Assembly: GCA_003542325.1 (NCBI GenBank) | Contig: DPKV01000254.1 | Location: 1 to 9,984 of the forward strand | From: Anaerolineaceae bacterium | GTDB lineage: Bacteria; Chloroflexota; Anaerolineae; Anaerolineales; Anaerolineaceae | Direction: 5' to 3' | DNA: 9,984 bases | In this document: in pieces, positions 1 through 5,609 of the stretch | Numbering within the stretch: position 1 is the first letter of the stretch | How the letters are laid out: the number at the start of each line of letters is the position of its first letter | The notes under the pieces: generated by a model | What the model was told of the DNA's origin: nothing | The model's database searches: none | Seen by the model: only the letters and a program-made list of their open reading frames with translations | Made by a program: the position numbers and the translations under genes

Positions 1-106
1 CCTGGACAACAGGCACAAAGAACCGGTGGTCCGGATAGTGCAGGAAGGGATTATCAGCAACCCCAAGTGTCTTTATCAGGTCATTAAAGGTCAGAGCATC
101 ACTCAT
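1..106 (-). CDS. Partial unknown protein, N-terminal 35 residues only
   Basis: Reading the minus strand from an ATG at 106, the frame stays open to the window edge and gives a protein starting MSDALTFNDLIKTLGVADN and continuing with FLHYPDHRFFVPVV. The composition is protein-like, with a plausible N-terminal helix and then an aromatic and proline-rich stretch. I do not recognise the family. No good ribosome binding site is visible next to the ATG; a GAGGCGG block lies about 17 bases upstream, which is too far for a normal site. The gene diverges from parA, and the two share the 153-bp gap 107-259, which must hold both promoters. With only 35 codons, chance openness cannot be fully excluded. 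Confidence 0.5.
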   Translation of the reverse strand, partial: MSDALTFNDLIKTLGVADNPFLHYPDHRFFVPVVQ

Positions 107-170
107 ACATCGAATCTAACATACCGCCTCCACTATGTCAATACATCAAATTCGGCAATAAAATAGAGCT

Positions 171-183
171 ATTTCGACGAAAT
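171..183. promoter_or_regulatory. Inverted repeat upstream of parA, candidate operator
   Basis: ATTTCG, a single A, then CGAAAT makes a perfect 6-bp inverted repeat just upstream of the proposed parA -35 box. It is flanked by two direct copies of TCGGCAA (152-158 and 183-189), which start 31 bp apart, about three helical turns. The second copy reads TCGGCAAAAA and resembles the right arm of the parS-like palindromes (GTGGCAAAAA). Par operons are commonly autoregulated by ParA, ParB or a small partner protein, so an operator here is reasonable, but which protein would bind is inference. Confidence 0.35.
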
Positions 184-196
184 CGGCAAAAATAAC

Positions 197-225
197 TTGT
201 GAAAATCTAAATATTATGTTATTAT
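197..225 (+). promoter_or_regulatory. Candidate sigma70-type promoter of parAB
   Basis: TTGTGA at 197-202 and TATTAT at 220-225 are separated by exactly 17 bp, giving a respectable -35/-10 pair. Transcription would begin near 232, leaving a short leader before the parA start at 260. A ribosome binding site, CGGAG at 249-253, sits 6 bases before the ATG. The region is AT-rich, so chance matches are possible. Confidence 0.45.
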
Positions 226-259
226 GGGGGTAACCTGAAAATAATCACCGGAGTTAATA

Positions 260-1096
260 ATGGCAATAATTTCTGTGTTGAACCATAAGGGCGGTGTTGG
301 CAAAACAACGGTCAGCGTCAACCTTGCGGCTGGGCTATCTATCCAGGAAGAAAGAAAACATAAGGATCCGAAACCGGTTTTGCTGGTGGATCTTGACGAC
401 CAGCTCAACGCGACCATGATTGCATGCGGCGGGCCGCATAACAGCGCTTCCTATATGCCGATGATCACGGTGGAAGATTCATTTCCAAAAGCACTTTTGG
501 ATGGTTTTGGCAATTACGACCAATTGGTGGCCGAATCAAAGATACCACGGGATTCAGAACTTAAGGTTCATGTATTCAAAACCGACCACGAAAAGATGAT
601 CGAGCTCCCCTTTTTGCTGCATAACCAGAAGGATGGAGAAACGCAGCTTAAGCGTTTCCTGCAGCCGATCCAGGATTACTACTCCTACATCATCATTGAC
701 AATCCGCCTTCGCTGAATATTATACCGGTCGCTTCGCTGATAGCCAGCCAGTATACCCTGGTGCCGATAGAACCCGACCCGCTATCAATCATCGGATTAT
801 CGTCCATATTTGCCACGATCAACCGAGTCCGCCGCGAGAAGAATCCGAATTTGAAAGTGATTGGTGTGGTTCCCTCCCGTGTCCGGATCGCCCGGAAGCG
901 TTACATGGAAGCGATCGAAGAAATCAACCAGGGGTATCCGGACCTGGTACTTCCCTACATAAAAGACCTCGTTGAAGTCGAGGACGCCAACATGTCCGGG
1001 TCGGACATTTTCTCATTTACAGCGCCTCAGTCCCAGCCTTACCGGCAATTCCTGAAAGTCGTACGTTCGGTGATTGAACGAATTGAAGAAGAGTAA
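260..1096 (+). CDS. parA: ParA-family partition ATPase
   Basis: This is a Walker-type ATPase that would bind DNA non-specifically and drive segregation of ParB-parS complexes across the nucleoid. The 278-residue protein begins directly with the deviant Walker A motif KGGVGKTT (residues 10-17), including the signature first lysine. Walker A' follows as DLDDQLNAT (about 44-52), and Walker B as IIIDNPPSL (about 144-152). There is no N-terminal helix-turn-helix extension, so it resembles the short, chromosome-type ParA or Soj rather than the P1-type plasmid ParA. The residues usually read as DPQGN in Walker A' are DDQLN here, a small departure. An insertion of roughly 60 residues between A' and B (about 60-125) is unusual-looking and rich in charged residues. 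The start has CGGAG 6 bases upstream. parB follows 22 bases later on the same strand, which supports a two-gene operon. The family call is firm; the cargo, chromosome or plasmid, is not known. Confidence 0.93.
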   Translation: MAIISVLNHKGGVGKTTVSVNLAAGLSIQEERKHKDPKPVLLVDLDDQLNATMIACGGPHNSASYMPMITVEDSFPKALLDGFGNYDQLVAESKIPRDSELKVHVFKTDHEKMIELPFLLHNQKDGETQLKRFLQPIQDYYSYIIIDNPPSLNIIPVASLIASQYTLVPIEPDPLSIIGLSSIFATINRVRREKNPNLKVIGVVPSRVRIARKRYMEAIEEINQGYPDLVLPYIKDLVEVEDANMSGSDIFSFTAPQSQPYRQFLKVVRSVIERIEEE

Positions 1097-1118
1097 GCCC
1101 CAGAGAAAGAAGTAACTT

Positions 1119-2285
1119 ATGGCCAAGCGACCTACATTTTCCGGAATGGATCTCACCAATGTTTTCACGCAGGGCAGCGAAAATGTTGGGGAACAAACCT
1201 CAGAAAAAAGCGAACAACATCCACCAGCTTCTCGGATTCAGGTTAACCGCCAATCCACTTATTCCATTCAGATCAGTGCTGTCCGGCCAGACCGCTACCA
1301 GGCCCGGCATGTTCTTCCACGCCAATTAAGAGACCCGTTTTTTGAGGGCAAGATGGATTGGCGGGAAGTGGCCGGCAAATGGATCCAACTGGCTCGAAAG
1401 GATAAACTGATCCGTAATGAGTTGGATGAATTGATGCAATTGGGCAGGTCATTGGATCAGGACGGCCAAATTAAACCCATTACGGGGAATTTTGAAAAAG
1501 ACGAGAGCGGTCAGCAGGTTTTTAAAATATTAACCGGTGAGAGGCGTTTTTGGGCAGCAGTCATCCGATCTGTTATGGCAGATGATAAAGAAGAGCCATT
1601 GGTCCTGGCGCTCGTGGACGATGATCCCACCGTCCGCAAACAAATTCTGGAAAATATCACCCATAAGCCGCTGACCGCCATCGGAAAAGCCAGGGCAATC
1701 GCCAGAATTATTTTGGAAGAGGAGAAAGTATTTCCCGAACCCGGCGAATCCGAAGACGTCTATTTTCAAAAAATGTTTACAGTCAAGACCACCGCTGAAA
1801 CCGCTCAATTAATCGAAGAGACTTTGGGTATCAGCCAGTACCAGTATTATCGTTTTCGTAAATTATTGGAGCTGCCGCTGAGCCTGCAATATATGGCTGA
1901 CCAGGCGGATATCCCCGAAGGCATCCTGCGACAAATCATGGCGATGTCACCCGAAGAGCAGGAAAAAGCCGTCGGCTATTTTCTCTCCCAGGAAGAACCT
2001 CCCAGCGTCCGGGAATTTCAACGCCTATTGGAAGGGGATAGTTTGGACGAGACTGCTCCCAAAAAACGAAAACCACGGGCACCAAAATCGCCCGTCGTCA
2101 AAATCACCACCGGCTTTCAGCGATCCCTTAGCAAAATCAAGGACGAGTTGGAGAGCGACCCGAAGTTCCTGGATAAAGCCGCCACGGAATTTGTCGGCTC
2201 ACTCAAGCCGGATGACGTGGATGAAGCCATGAGTATTTTGGAAGATCTACTTAAACGGATCAGACAGCGCAATAAAACCCGATAA
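1119..2285 (+). CDS. parB: ParB-family partition protein (CTPase, parS-binding), divergent
   Basis: ParB binds parS, loads as a CTP-dependent clamp and spreads on DNA; ParA acts on the complex. This 388-residue protein has the expected order: a short N-terminal tail that could contact ParA; an N-terminal ParB/Srx-like domain (about 48-200) with GERRFWAA (140-147) and ENITHKPL (178-185); a helix-turn-helix region (about 226-256, with LIEETLGIS then YQYYRFRKLLELP); a basic linker (KKRKPRAPK, 315-323); and a helical C-terminus likely to dimerise. The family boxes normally read GERRxRA and ENxxRxxL, so the second box arginine is Trp and the third box arginine is His here. An extra stretch of about 35 residues (68-103) lies before the nuclease-like core. 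It is longer than typical chromosomal ParB (about 290 residues). The ribosome binding site is weak (AAGAAG). A parS-like palindrome lies 8 bp after the stop. The family call is strong; the altered boxes suggest a divergent branch. Confidence 0.88.
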   Translation: MAKRPTFSGMDLTNVFTQGSENVGEQTSEKSEQHPPASRIQVNRQSTYSIQISAVRPDRYQARHVLPRQLRDPFFEGKMDWREVAGKWIQLARKDKLIRNELDELMQLGRSLDQDGQIKPITGNFEKDESGQQVFKILTGERRFWAAVIRSVMADDKEEPLVLALVDDDPTVRKQILENITHKPLTAIGKARAIARIILEEEKVFPEPGESEDVYFQKMFTVKTTAETAQLIEETLGISQYQYYRFRKLLELPLSLQYMADQADIPEGILRQIMAMSPEEQEKAVGYFLSQEEPPSVREFQRLLEGDSLDETAPKKRKPRAPKSPVVKITTGFQRSLSKIKDELESDPKFLDKAATEFVGSLKPDDVDEAMSILEDLLKRIRQRNKTR

Positions 2286-2292
2286 TCTAATA

Positions 2293-2308
2293 TTTGCCAC
2301 GTGGCAAA
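2293..2308. promoter_or_regulatory. parS-like palindrome, copy 1
   Basis: TTTGCCACGTGGCAAA is a perfect 16-bp palindrome lying 8 bp after the parB stop codon. It shares the central CACGTG with canonical parS (TGTTTCACGTGAAACA) and matches it at 10 of 16 positions, but the arms differ. The location next to parAB and the repetition at 3059-3074 make a ParB binding site the best reading. It abuts the terminator stem, so it could also slow or mark transcript ends. Confidence 0.7.
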
Positions 2309-2340
2309 AAACACCCCGATCACTAACGGTCGGGGTGTTT
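2309..2340 (+). terminator. Rho-independent terminator of parAB
   Basis: An 11-bp perfect stem, AAACACCCCGA (2309-2319) with TCGGGGTGTTT (2330-2340), closes a 10-base loop and is followed by TATATTAT. Its position 24 bases after the parB stop fits termination of the par operon. The stem is nearly symmetric in A and T tails, so it could also act on the opposite strand. Confidence 0.85.
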
Positions 2341-2382
2341 TATATTATGAGTTTATTGTCTGTAAAAATAGGGTCAAAAACA

Positions 2383-2398
2383 CCTGCCTTTAGGCAGG
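2383..2398. repeat. Left-end hairpin of the IS200-type element
   Basis: CCTGCC (2383-2388) and GGCAGG (2393-2398) pair around a TTTA loop. IS200-group transposases recognise such subterminal hairpins in single-stranded DNA. In transcripts it may also hinder read-through into tnpA, as known for IS200. Confidence 0.8.
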
Positions 2399-2429
2399 CC
2401 GTTTTAACACCAGTCGTTATAATAAAGGA

Positions 2430-2867
2430 ATGGGATATCGAAAAACAGCACACTCAGTAGATGACCTAAAATATCATATCGTATGGATAACGAAGTATCG
2501 AAAGCCGATATTACACGGAGCCATTGGGTTGAGAGTACGGGAGTTGATCCAACAAACATGTGCGAGTTTGGATGTATATATCGAGAAGGGGCATGTGGCG
2601 AAAGATCATGTGCATCTGTTGGTATCGGTACCCCCAAACATAGCTGTGAGTGAATTGGTACAAAGATTGAAAGGACGAAGGAGTTGGTTGATGTTGCAAG
2701 AGTTTGGTGAGTTAAAAAAGGCATATTGGGGGCAGCACCTATGGGCACGCGGGTATTTTGTAGCAAGCACAGGGAATGTGACGGATGCAATCATTGCGGA
2801 ATATATCGAAAAGCAAGGTCAACAAGACCTCGATGCTGGAGAGCAAGACTTCAGTGTGGAAGGATGA
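2430..2867 (+). CDS. tnpA: IS200-type Y1 HUH transposase TnpA
   Basis: This enzyme cuts and rejoins single-stranded DNA at the ends of the element using a catalytic tyrosine and a metal-binding HUH motif. The 145-residue length is normal for the family. Visible hallmarks are the N-terminus with YHIVWITKYRKPIL (15-28), the HUH motif in KDHVHLLVS (H60 and H62), RLKGRRSW (79-86), and the C-terminal helix with AEYIEKQ, where Y125 is the expected nucleophile and Q129 a metal-site residue. All catalytic residues are present and the frame is intact. The ATG at 2430 matches the usual family N-terminus, but the only purine block, AAAGGA, directly abuts it, so translation is probably poor. That fits the tight self-limitation known for IS200. 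The element contains no other gene. Confidence 0.95.
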   Translation: MGYRKTAHSVDDLKYHIVWITKYRKPILHGAIGLRVRELIQQTCASLDVYIEKGHVAKDHVHLLVSVPPNIAVSELVQRLKGRRSWLMLQEFGELKKAYWGQHLWARGYFVASTGNVTDAIIAEYIEKQGQQDLDAGEQDFSVEG

Positions 2868-2872
2868 CTTTA

Positions 2873-2889
2873 GGCGAATTTCATTCGCC
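2873..2889. repeat. Right-end inner hairpin of the IS200-type element
   Basis: GGCGAAT (2873-2879) and ATTCGCC (2883-2889) form a perfect 7-bp stem with a 3-base loop, 5 bases after the tnpA stop. It is separate from the outer hairpin and could contribute to transposase binding or end transcription of tnpA. Confidence 0.65.
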
Positions 2890-2897
2890 CATCAAAC

Positions 2898-2917
2898 CTA
2901 TCGCCTTTAGGCGATAG
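2898..2917. repeat. Right-end outer hairpin of the IS200-type element
   Basis: CTATCGCC (2898-2905) and GGCGATAG (2910-2917) pair perfectly around a TTTA loop. The loop and inner base pairs match those of the left hairpin (GCCTTTAGGC), marking it as the transposase recognition hairpin near the right boundary. Confidence 0.8.
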
Positions 2918-3004
2918 TAATTTATTATAAGTGGTTCCAGGCATCGGCGATAAATATTATGTGGATTTGAACAAATGACGAGATGAATAATCAACATTAC
3001 AATA

Positions 3005-3020
3005 TCCGCCACGTGGCAAA
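3005..3020. promoter_or_regulatory. parS-like palindrome, copy 2 (left arm degenerate)
   Basis: TCCGCCACGTGGCAAA keeps the CCACGTGG core and the full right arm of the perfect palindrome, but differs at two outer positions of the left arm. It lies 54 bp upstream of copy 3, measured start to start. ParB proteins tolerate arm mismatches, so binding is plausible but should be weaker. Confidence 0.6.
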
Positions 3021-3032
3021 TAGGCCGTCAAG

Positions 3033-3047
3033 TATCCACGTTGGATA
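3033..3047. promoter_or_regulatory. Inverted repeat between two parS-like sites, candidate operator
   Basis: TATCCA, CGT, TGGATA forms a perfect 6-bp inverted repeat with a 3-base centre. Its middle, CCACGTTGG, is the parS-like core with one added base. Its centre lies about 27 bp from the centres of both neighbouring palindromes, giving an evenly spaced trio just ahead of the downstream gene. It could be a decayed ParB site or an operator for the downstream ribbon-helix-helix-like protein. Confidence 0.4.
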
Positions 3048-3058
3048 ATCCCCTGAGA

Positions 3059-3074
3059 TTTGCCACGTGGCAAA
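3059..3074. promoter_or_regulatory. parS-like palindrome, copy 3, overlapping a start codon
   Basis: This is a second perfect copy of TTTGCCACGTGGCAAA, identical over all 16 bp to copy 1 some 750 bp upstream. The GTG at 3067-3069, in its right half, is the furthest upstream start codon of the following gene. ParB bound here would cover the start region and could repress the gene. Confidence 0.68.
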
Positions 3075-3780
3075 AAGCGTTGAGCCGCAGAAATTACCGG
3101 CTGCAAAACGAATTATAATAGAGGAGAGAGAAAGACCATTGCAAAGAACGCGAGGGAAAATTGTGGACAATAGAGACGAAAAGATCATCGAAGAAAGATC
3201 GCCGGAGTTAAGCGACGGGGATGGAAAGACGGCTCCGAATCTAGGAGATCGTCATGACCTTGCCCAGGAAGCTGATGAAGACGAGGACGTATTAAAAGAA
3301 CAGAATTCTGAAGAAAAAACCACCAAGCCCAATATAGCGACCTTCCGCGGGATACCCAAAAAGCTGCACGACGCGATCATGCAGACGGCCTCAGACCTTG
3401 GAGTCTCGCCAGGTGAATTGGCGCGGTATTTATTGGAGGTTGGCCTGACGCGTATTGAAGCAGGAGAGGATGTGGTTGAGCCAAAATTCGTTCCGGGCGG
3501 TTTCACGCTGTACCCTGATGAGGGGCCCAAACAACCGAGGCGAAAAGGCAGGAAGAAATCGAAAACCTTGCAGCAACCGCGATCGTATTATGGTGTGCCC
3601 CGCGAAGTAGTTAAAACGGTTCTGGAAAAAAGCCGTAACATTGGTGTGACCCAGGGGGAGATGGCACGTTATTTATTTGAACGCGGCTTGGAGCGGTATC
3701 GGAAAGGGGAGTTGGTTATTGAGCCAGAGCCAATTCAGCAGATCGCCACGCTTTATCCGGGAGATCTGGGAAAAGTCTAA
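3067..3780 (+). CDS. Acidic-tailed protein with two tandem ribbon-helix-helix-like modules
   Basis: I do not know a named family for this 237-residue protein, but its architecture is readable. Residues 1-88 are highly charged and probably disordered (many Glu and Asp, with an RRKGRKKSK basic linker later at 158-166). Two modules follow, about 91-150 and 172-231, with 23 identities over 60 aligned positions without gaps. Each has a short strand ending in G(I/V)P, a helix, then LGV or IGV, a turn, and GE(L/M)ARYL.E.GL, followed by GE.V.EP and TLYP. Strand-helix-helix of this type is the ribbon-helix-helix (CopG/ParG/omega) pattern, so one chain may form a pseudo-dimer that binds DNA. The GTG at 3067 lies in a parS-like palindrome and has no clear ribosome binding site. 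A TTG at 3139, in frame and 12 bases after GAGGAG (3121-3126), is a credible alternative that removes 24 residues. Position next to parAB suggests a partition accessory or regulator (inference). Confidence 0.72.
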   Translation: MAKSVEPQKLPAAKRIIIEERERPLQRTRGKIVDNRDEKIIEERSPELSDGDGKTAPNLGDRHDLAQEADEDEDVLKEQNSEEKTTKPNIATFRGIPKKLHDAIMQTASDLGVSPGELARYLLEVGLTRIEAGEDVVEPKFVPGGFTLYPDEGPKQPRRKGRKKSKTLQQPRSYYGVPREVVKTVLEKSRNIGVTQGEMARYLFERGLERYRKGELVIEPEPIQQIATLYPGDLGKV

Positions 3781-4347
3781 GGAATGTAAAGTTCCCTAAT
3801 AAGACGTATAAGATAAGTATATTAATATGTATATAGAAATATACAACAAATATACAATAATATATACTATAAATAAACATATGGTCAAATATTCAAAATC
3901 TAAGCGAAAATTATTGGGTTCTCAGGAAAAGGGTATCCCTAAGGAGGAAATTCCCGTAGGAACGATTAAAAAGGCTCAGCAGCGATTGTGGTTTGGTTGG
4001 CAGGTCTTTACATCATGGAGAGGGAGAGGGTGCGAATGGACCTGTTTTGATGGGTTGGTTCAAACAGAATCGCTGGCAATACATTATGAGGTGAATCTAT
4101 GATTGAGTATTTTGACATTAGCAAAACAACTTGTGGTATTGATTTGTTTGATTTGAGGCAATTGGATATTTCGTATAGACATAATTGATGCGATCGTACT
4201 TTGAGTGTCATTAATGATCTGGGTCAGATAGTTCATATCGTTGTCGAGACTTGGTATTTACAGCCTCTAGCCAAAAATTGAATCTGGAGTATAAATACGG
4301 CGCATGATTTACCCGAGTCCAATCTTCGGGTTATTGGAGAAAACCAT
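3781..4347. other. Gene-poor AT-rich gap with decayed or chance short reading frames
   Basis: I see no convincing gene in these 567 bases. From about 3805 to 3885 the sequence is very AT-rich with several ATATAC or TATATA units. A 91-codon frame (3827-4102) has no ribosome binding site at either of its early ATGs, and its first part is simply translation of the AT-rich tract. A 29-codon frame (4099-4188) overlaps its stop by 4 bases and does have GAGGTG 4 bases upstream. It ends in TGA and stays open in frame for 30 more codons to 4281. This may be relic coding DNA, but chance is a fair explanation. A good Shine-Dalgarno-like block, TAAGGAGG, near 3940 has no start codon behind it. Confidence 0.5.
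4311..4331 (+). promoter_or_regulatory. Small hairpin in the leader of the LCP gene
   Basis: ACCCGA (4311-4316) pairs with TCGGGT (4326-4331) around a 9-base loop, ending 4 bases before the ribosome binding site GGAG (4336-4339). It could influence translation of the gene starting at 4348, but the stem is short and this is only a suggestion. Confidence 0.3.
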
Positions 4348-5331
4348 ATGCAAAAGAACAATCATAGCTTGTTTGGGCAAATTGTTTTATTGATTATTTG
4401 TACCATTGCTTTGAGTATCGCTTTCCTGATGATCCATGCAGCCAGGACGGTATTCCGCTCACAAATTCCATTCTTTCAATTAATCGATCATCAGGATGGA
4501 AAGGTTGTGACTCTGGAAGTTGGACCTGAACCGGCAGCTTTCACCGGTGTCGTGGATCTGACGCCATCGCCAACAACGACGATCTATATGATCCTCGGAT
4601 CGGACTTCCGTCCCGAGTCTGGTTACCGGACAGATGTGCTTATGCTTGTCGCCGTAGACAGCCTTTCCGGGAAAGTCAGTCTGGTCTCTTTCCCCCGCGA
4701 TCTTTGGGTGACGATTCCCGGTTATTTCGAAGAAAGAATCAATGCGGTCATGCAGGTGGGTGGGTTCCAATTGCTGGCCAACACTTTGCAAACAAATTTT
4801 GGAATTTATCCGACCGATTACGTTATGGTCGACATGGAAGGTTTTCTGGGGATAATCGACGTGATTGGCGGGGTCACATTTGAAACCGAGTTCCAGACTG
4901 CGGACGCCTGTGACTCATCGCTTGATCCAGACCGGTGGTGTGAAGTTGGCCCCGGAAAGGTAACCCTCGATAAGGATTGGGCTCTATGGTATGTCCGCGC
5001 CCGTTACAATTCCAGCGACTTTGATCGTTTGCGAAGAACGCAGGAAGTGGTTCAGGCTGTGGCGAAGAAAGTCATCAGCCCGACGGGGTGGTTGAAATGG
5101 CCGGAATTGATGGATGTCTATGCTTCAGAAGTTGAGAGCAACATCAGTCCGGATGAGCTTTTACCCTTTATCTGGTTCGTTTTTGGCTTTGATCCCGATG
5201 AAGATATCCGACATTACATCATTGGACCAAACGAAGCTGTGGGGTACCAGACCGCGGACGGGGCGCAGGTTTTAATTCCGAATGTCCCGCTGATTCAGTC
5301 CATATTACAGGAAGCGCTGTTTTTTGAATAA
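4348..5331 (+). CDS. LytR-CpsA-Psr (LCP) family protein, membrane anchored
   Basis: LCP proteins sit outside the membrane and transfer lipid-linked polymers such as wall teichoic acids, capsule or other glycans onto peptidoglycan; some act as attenuators. The 327-residue chain has one N-terminal membrane helix (about 9-29), a short spacer, then the LCP core at about 78-243. Conserved elements are LGSDFR (83-88), YRTDVLML (93-100), VSFPRDLWV (113-121), the RINAVMQVGG region (130-139), DYVMVDMEGF (157-166) with DVIGGV (171-176), and the C-terminal signature YVRAR..SSDFDR.RR.Q (215-232). The expected lipid-phosphate-binding aspartates and arginines are all visible. C188 and C198 in the loop after the IGGV strand could form a disulfide. 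The ATG has GGAG 8 bases upstream. It stands alone, with large gaps on both sides, so the polymer it attaches cannot be inferred. Confidence 0.92.
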   Translation: MQKNNHSLFGQIVLLIICTIALSIAFLMIHAARTVFRSQIPFFQLIDHQDGKVVTLEVGPEPAAFTGVVDLTPSPTTTIYMILGSDFRPESGYRTDVLMLVAVDSLSGKVSLVSFPRDLWVTIPGYFEERINAVMQVGGFQLLANTLQTNFGIYPTDYVMVDMEGFLGIIDVIGGVTFETEFQTADACDSSLDPDRWCEVGPGKVTLDKDWALWYVRARYNSSDFDRLRRTQEVVQAVAKKVISPTGWLKWPELMDVYASEVESNISPDELLPFIWFVFGFDPDEDIRHYIIGPNEAVGYQTADGAQVLIPNVPLIQSILQEALFFE

Positions 5332-5431
5332 AACCGGTCACTACAATCAATCGTGACAGATACGGAAAAACAACTTGAATTTCCCAGAGCGGGGGGCTCA
5401 ATCTATTTACCATTGGTTTTTCGAGGCCATC

Positions 5432-5466
5432 TAAAGACCATTTTAAGGATTACCGAAAGGTCTTTA
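5432..5466. repeat. Inverted repeat in the gap before the exporter operon
   Basis: TAAAGACC (5432-5439) and GGTCTTTA (5459-5466) are perfect complements separated by 19 bases. As RNA it would be an 8-bp stem with a large loop; as DNA it could be a bipartite operator. There is no U-run, so it is a weak terminator candidate. The rest of the 278-bp gap 5332-5609 holds a purine-rich block (GGGGAGGAGGAAG, about 5516-5528) with no start codon at a usable distance. Confidence 0.4.
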
Positions 5467-5560
5467 CAAAACATGCGAGTCTATTACAATTGAAGATCGT
5501 TGCTTGATTTTACTGGGGAGGAGGAAGTTAATTTTTACCTTTTTTATGGGAACAAATTGC

Positions 5561-5590
5561 TTGTCTTTTTCGTCTTTAACGTTACATTAT
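5561..5590 (+). promoter_or_regulatory. Weak candidate promoter of the exporter operon
   Basis: TTGTCT (5561-5566) and CATTAT (5585-5590), 18 bp apart, are the best -35/-10 pair I see upstream of 5610. The match is moderate and the transcript leader would be very short. The ribosome binding site GGAGG (5600-5604) lies 5 bases before the ATG. Confidence 0.25.
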
Positions 5591-5609
5591 GGTGTTCATG
5601 GAGGAATGA

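Larger units (their letters stand above)
2383..2917 (+). mobile_element. IS200-type insertion sequence (IS200/IS605 family, tnpA only)
   Basis: The element carries one transposase gene flanked by subterminal hairpins, with no inverted terminal repeats and no tnpB, as in the IS200 group. The coordinates run from the left hairpin to the right outer hairpin. True cleavage points should lie a few to about 20 bases outside and cannot be fixed here because these elements make no target duplication. The left hairpin and the right outer hairpin share the core GCCTTTAGGC, which supports recognition by one transposase. It is inserted behind the parAB terminator and in front of two parS-like sites, apparently splitting a parS cluster without breaking any gene. 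The gene and hairpins all look intact, so the element may be active or recently arrived. Confidence 0.85.

Noticed and set aside
101..122. Tiny minus-strand frame MLDSMYE overlapping the start of the partial gene at the left edge
   Set aside because: Seven codons with a GAGGCGG block only about 1-4 bases from its ATG; too short and poorly spaced to support.
2335..2384. GGTGTTTT and AAAAACACC as an inverted repeat marking the IS end
   Set aside because: One arm belongs to the parAB terminator and the other to the IS left end; IS200-type elements lack terminal inverted repeats, so the match is probably accidental.
2404..2790. Long minus-strand reading frame opposite tnpA
   Set aside because: It is a shadow of the clearly real transposase gene, with Cys, His and Ser-rich low-plausibility composition.
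3827..4102. 91-codon reading frame on the plus strand
   Set aside because: No ribosome binding site before its ATG or the inner ATG at 3881, and its N-terminus is translation of an AT-rich tract. The residue mix in the rest resembles no family I know.
4099..4281. 29-codon frame with an in-frame TGA followed by 30 more open codons, possible recoded stop or broken small gene
   Set aside because: It has a decent GAGGTG site, but 30 codons open after a stop is expected fairly often by chance, no selenocysteine-type structure was evident, and the protein is not recognisable.
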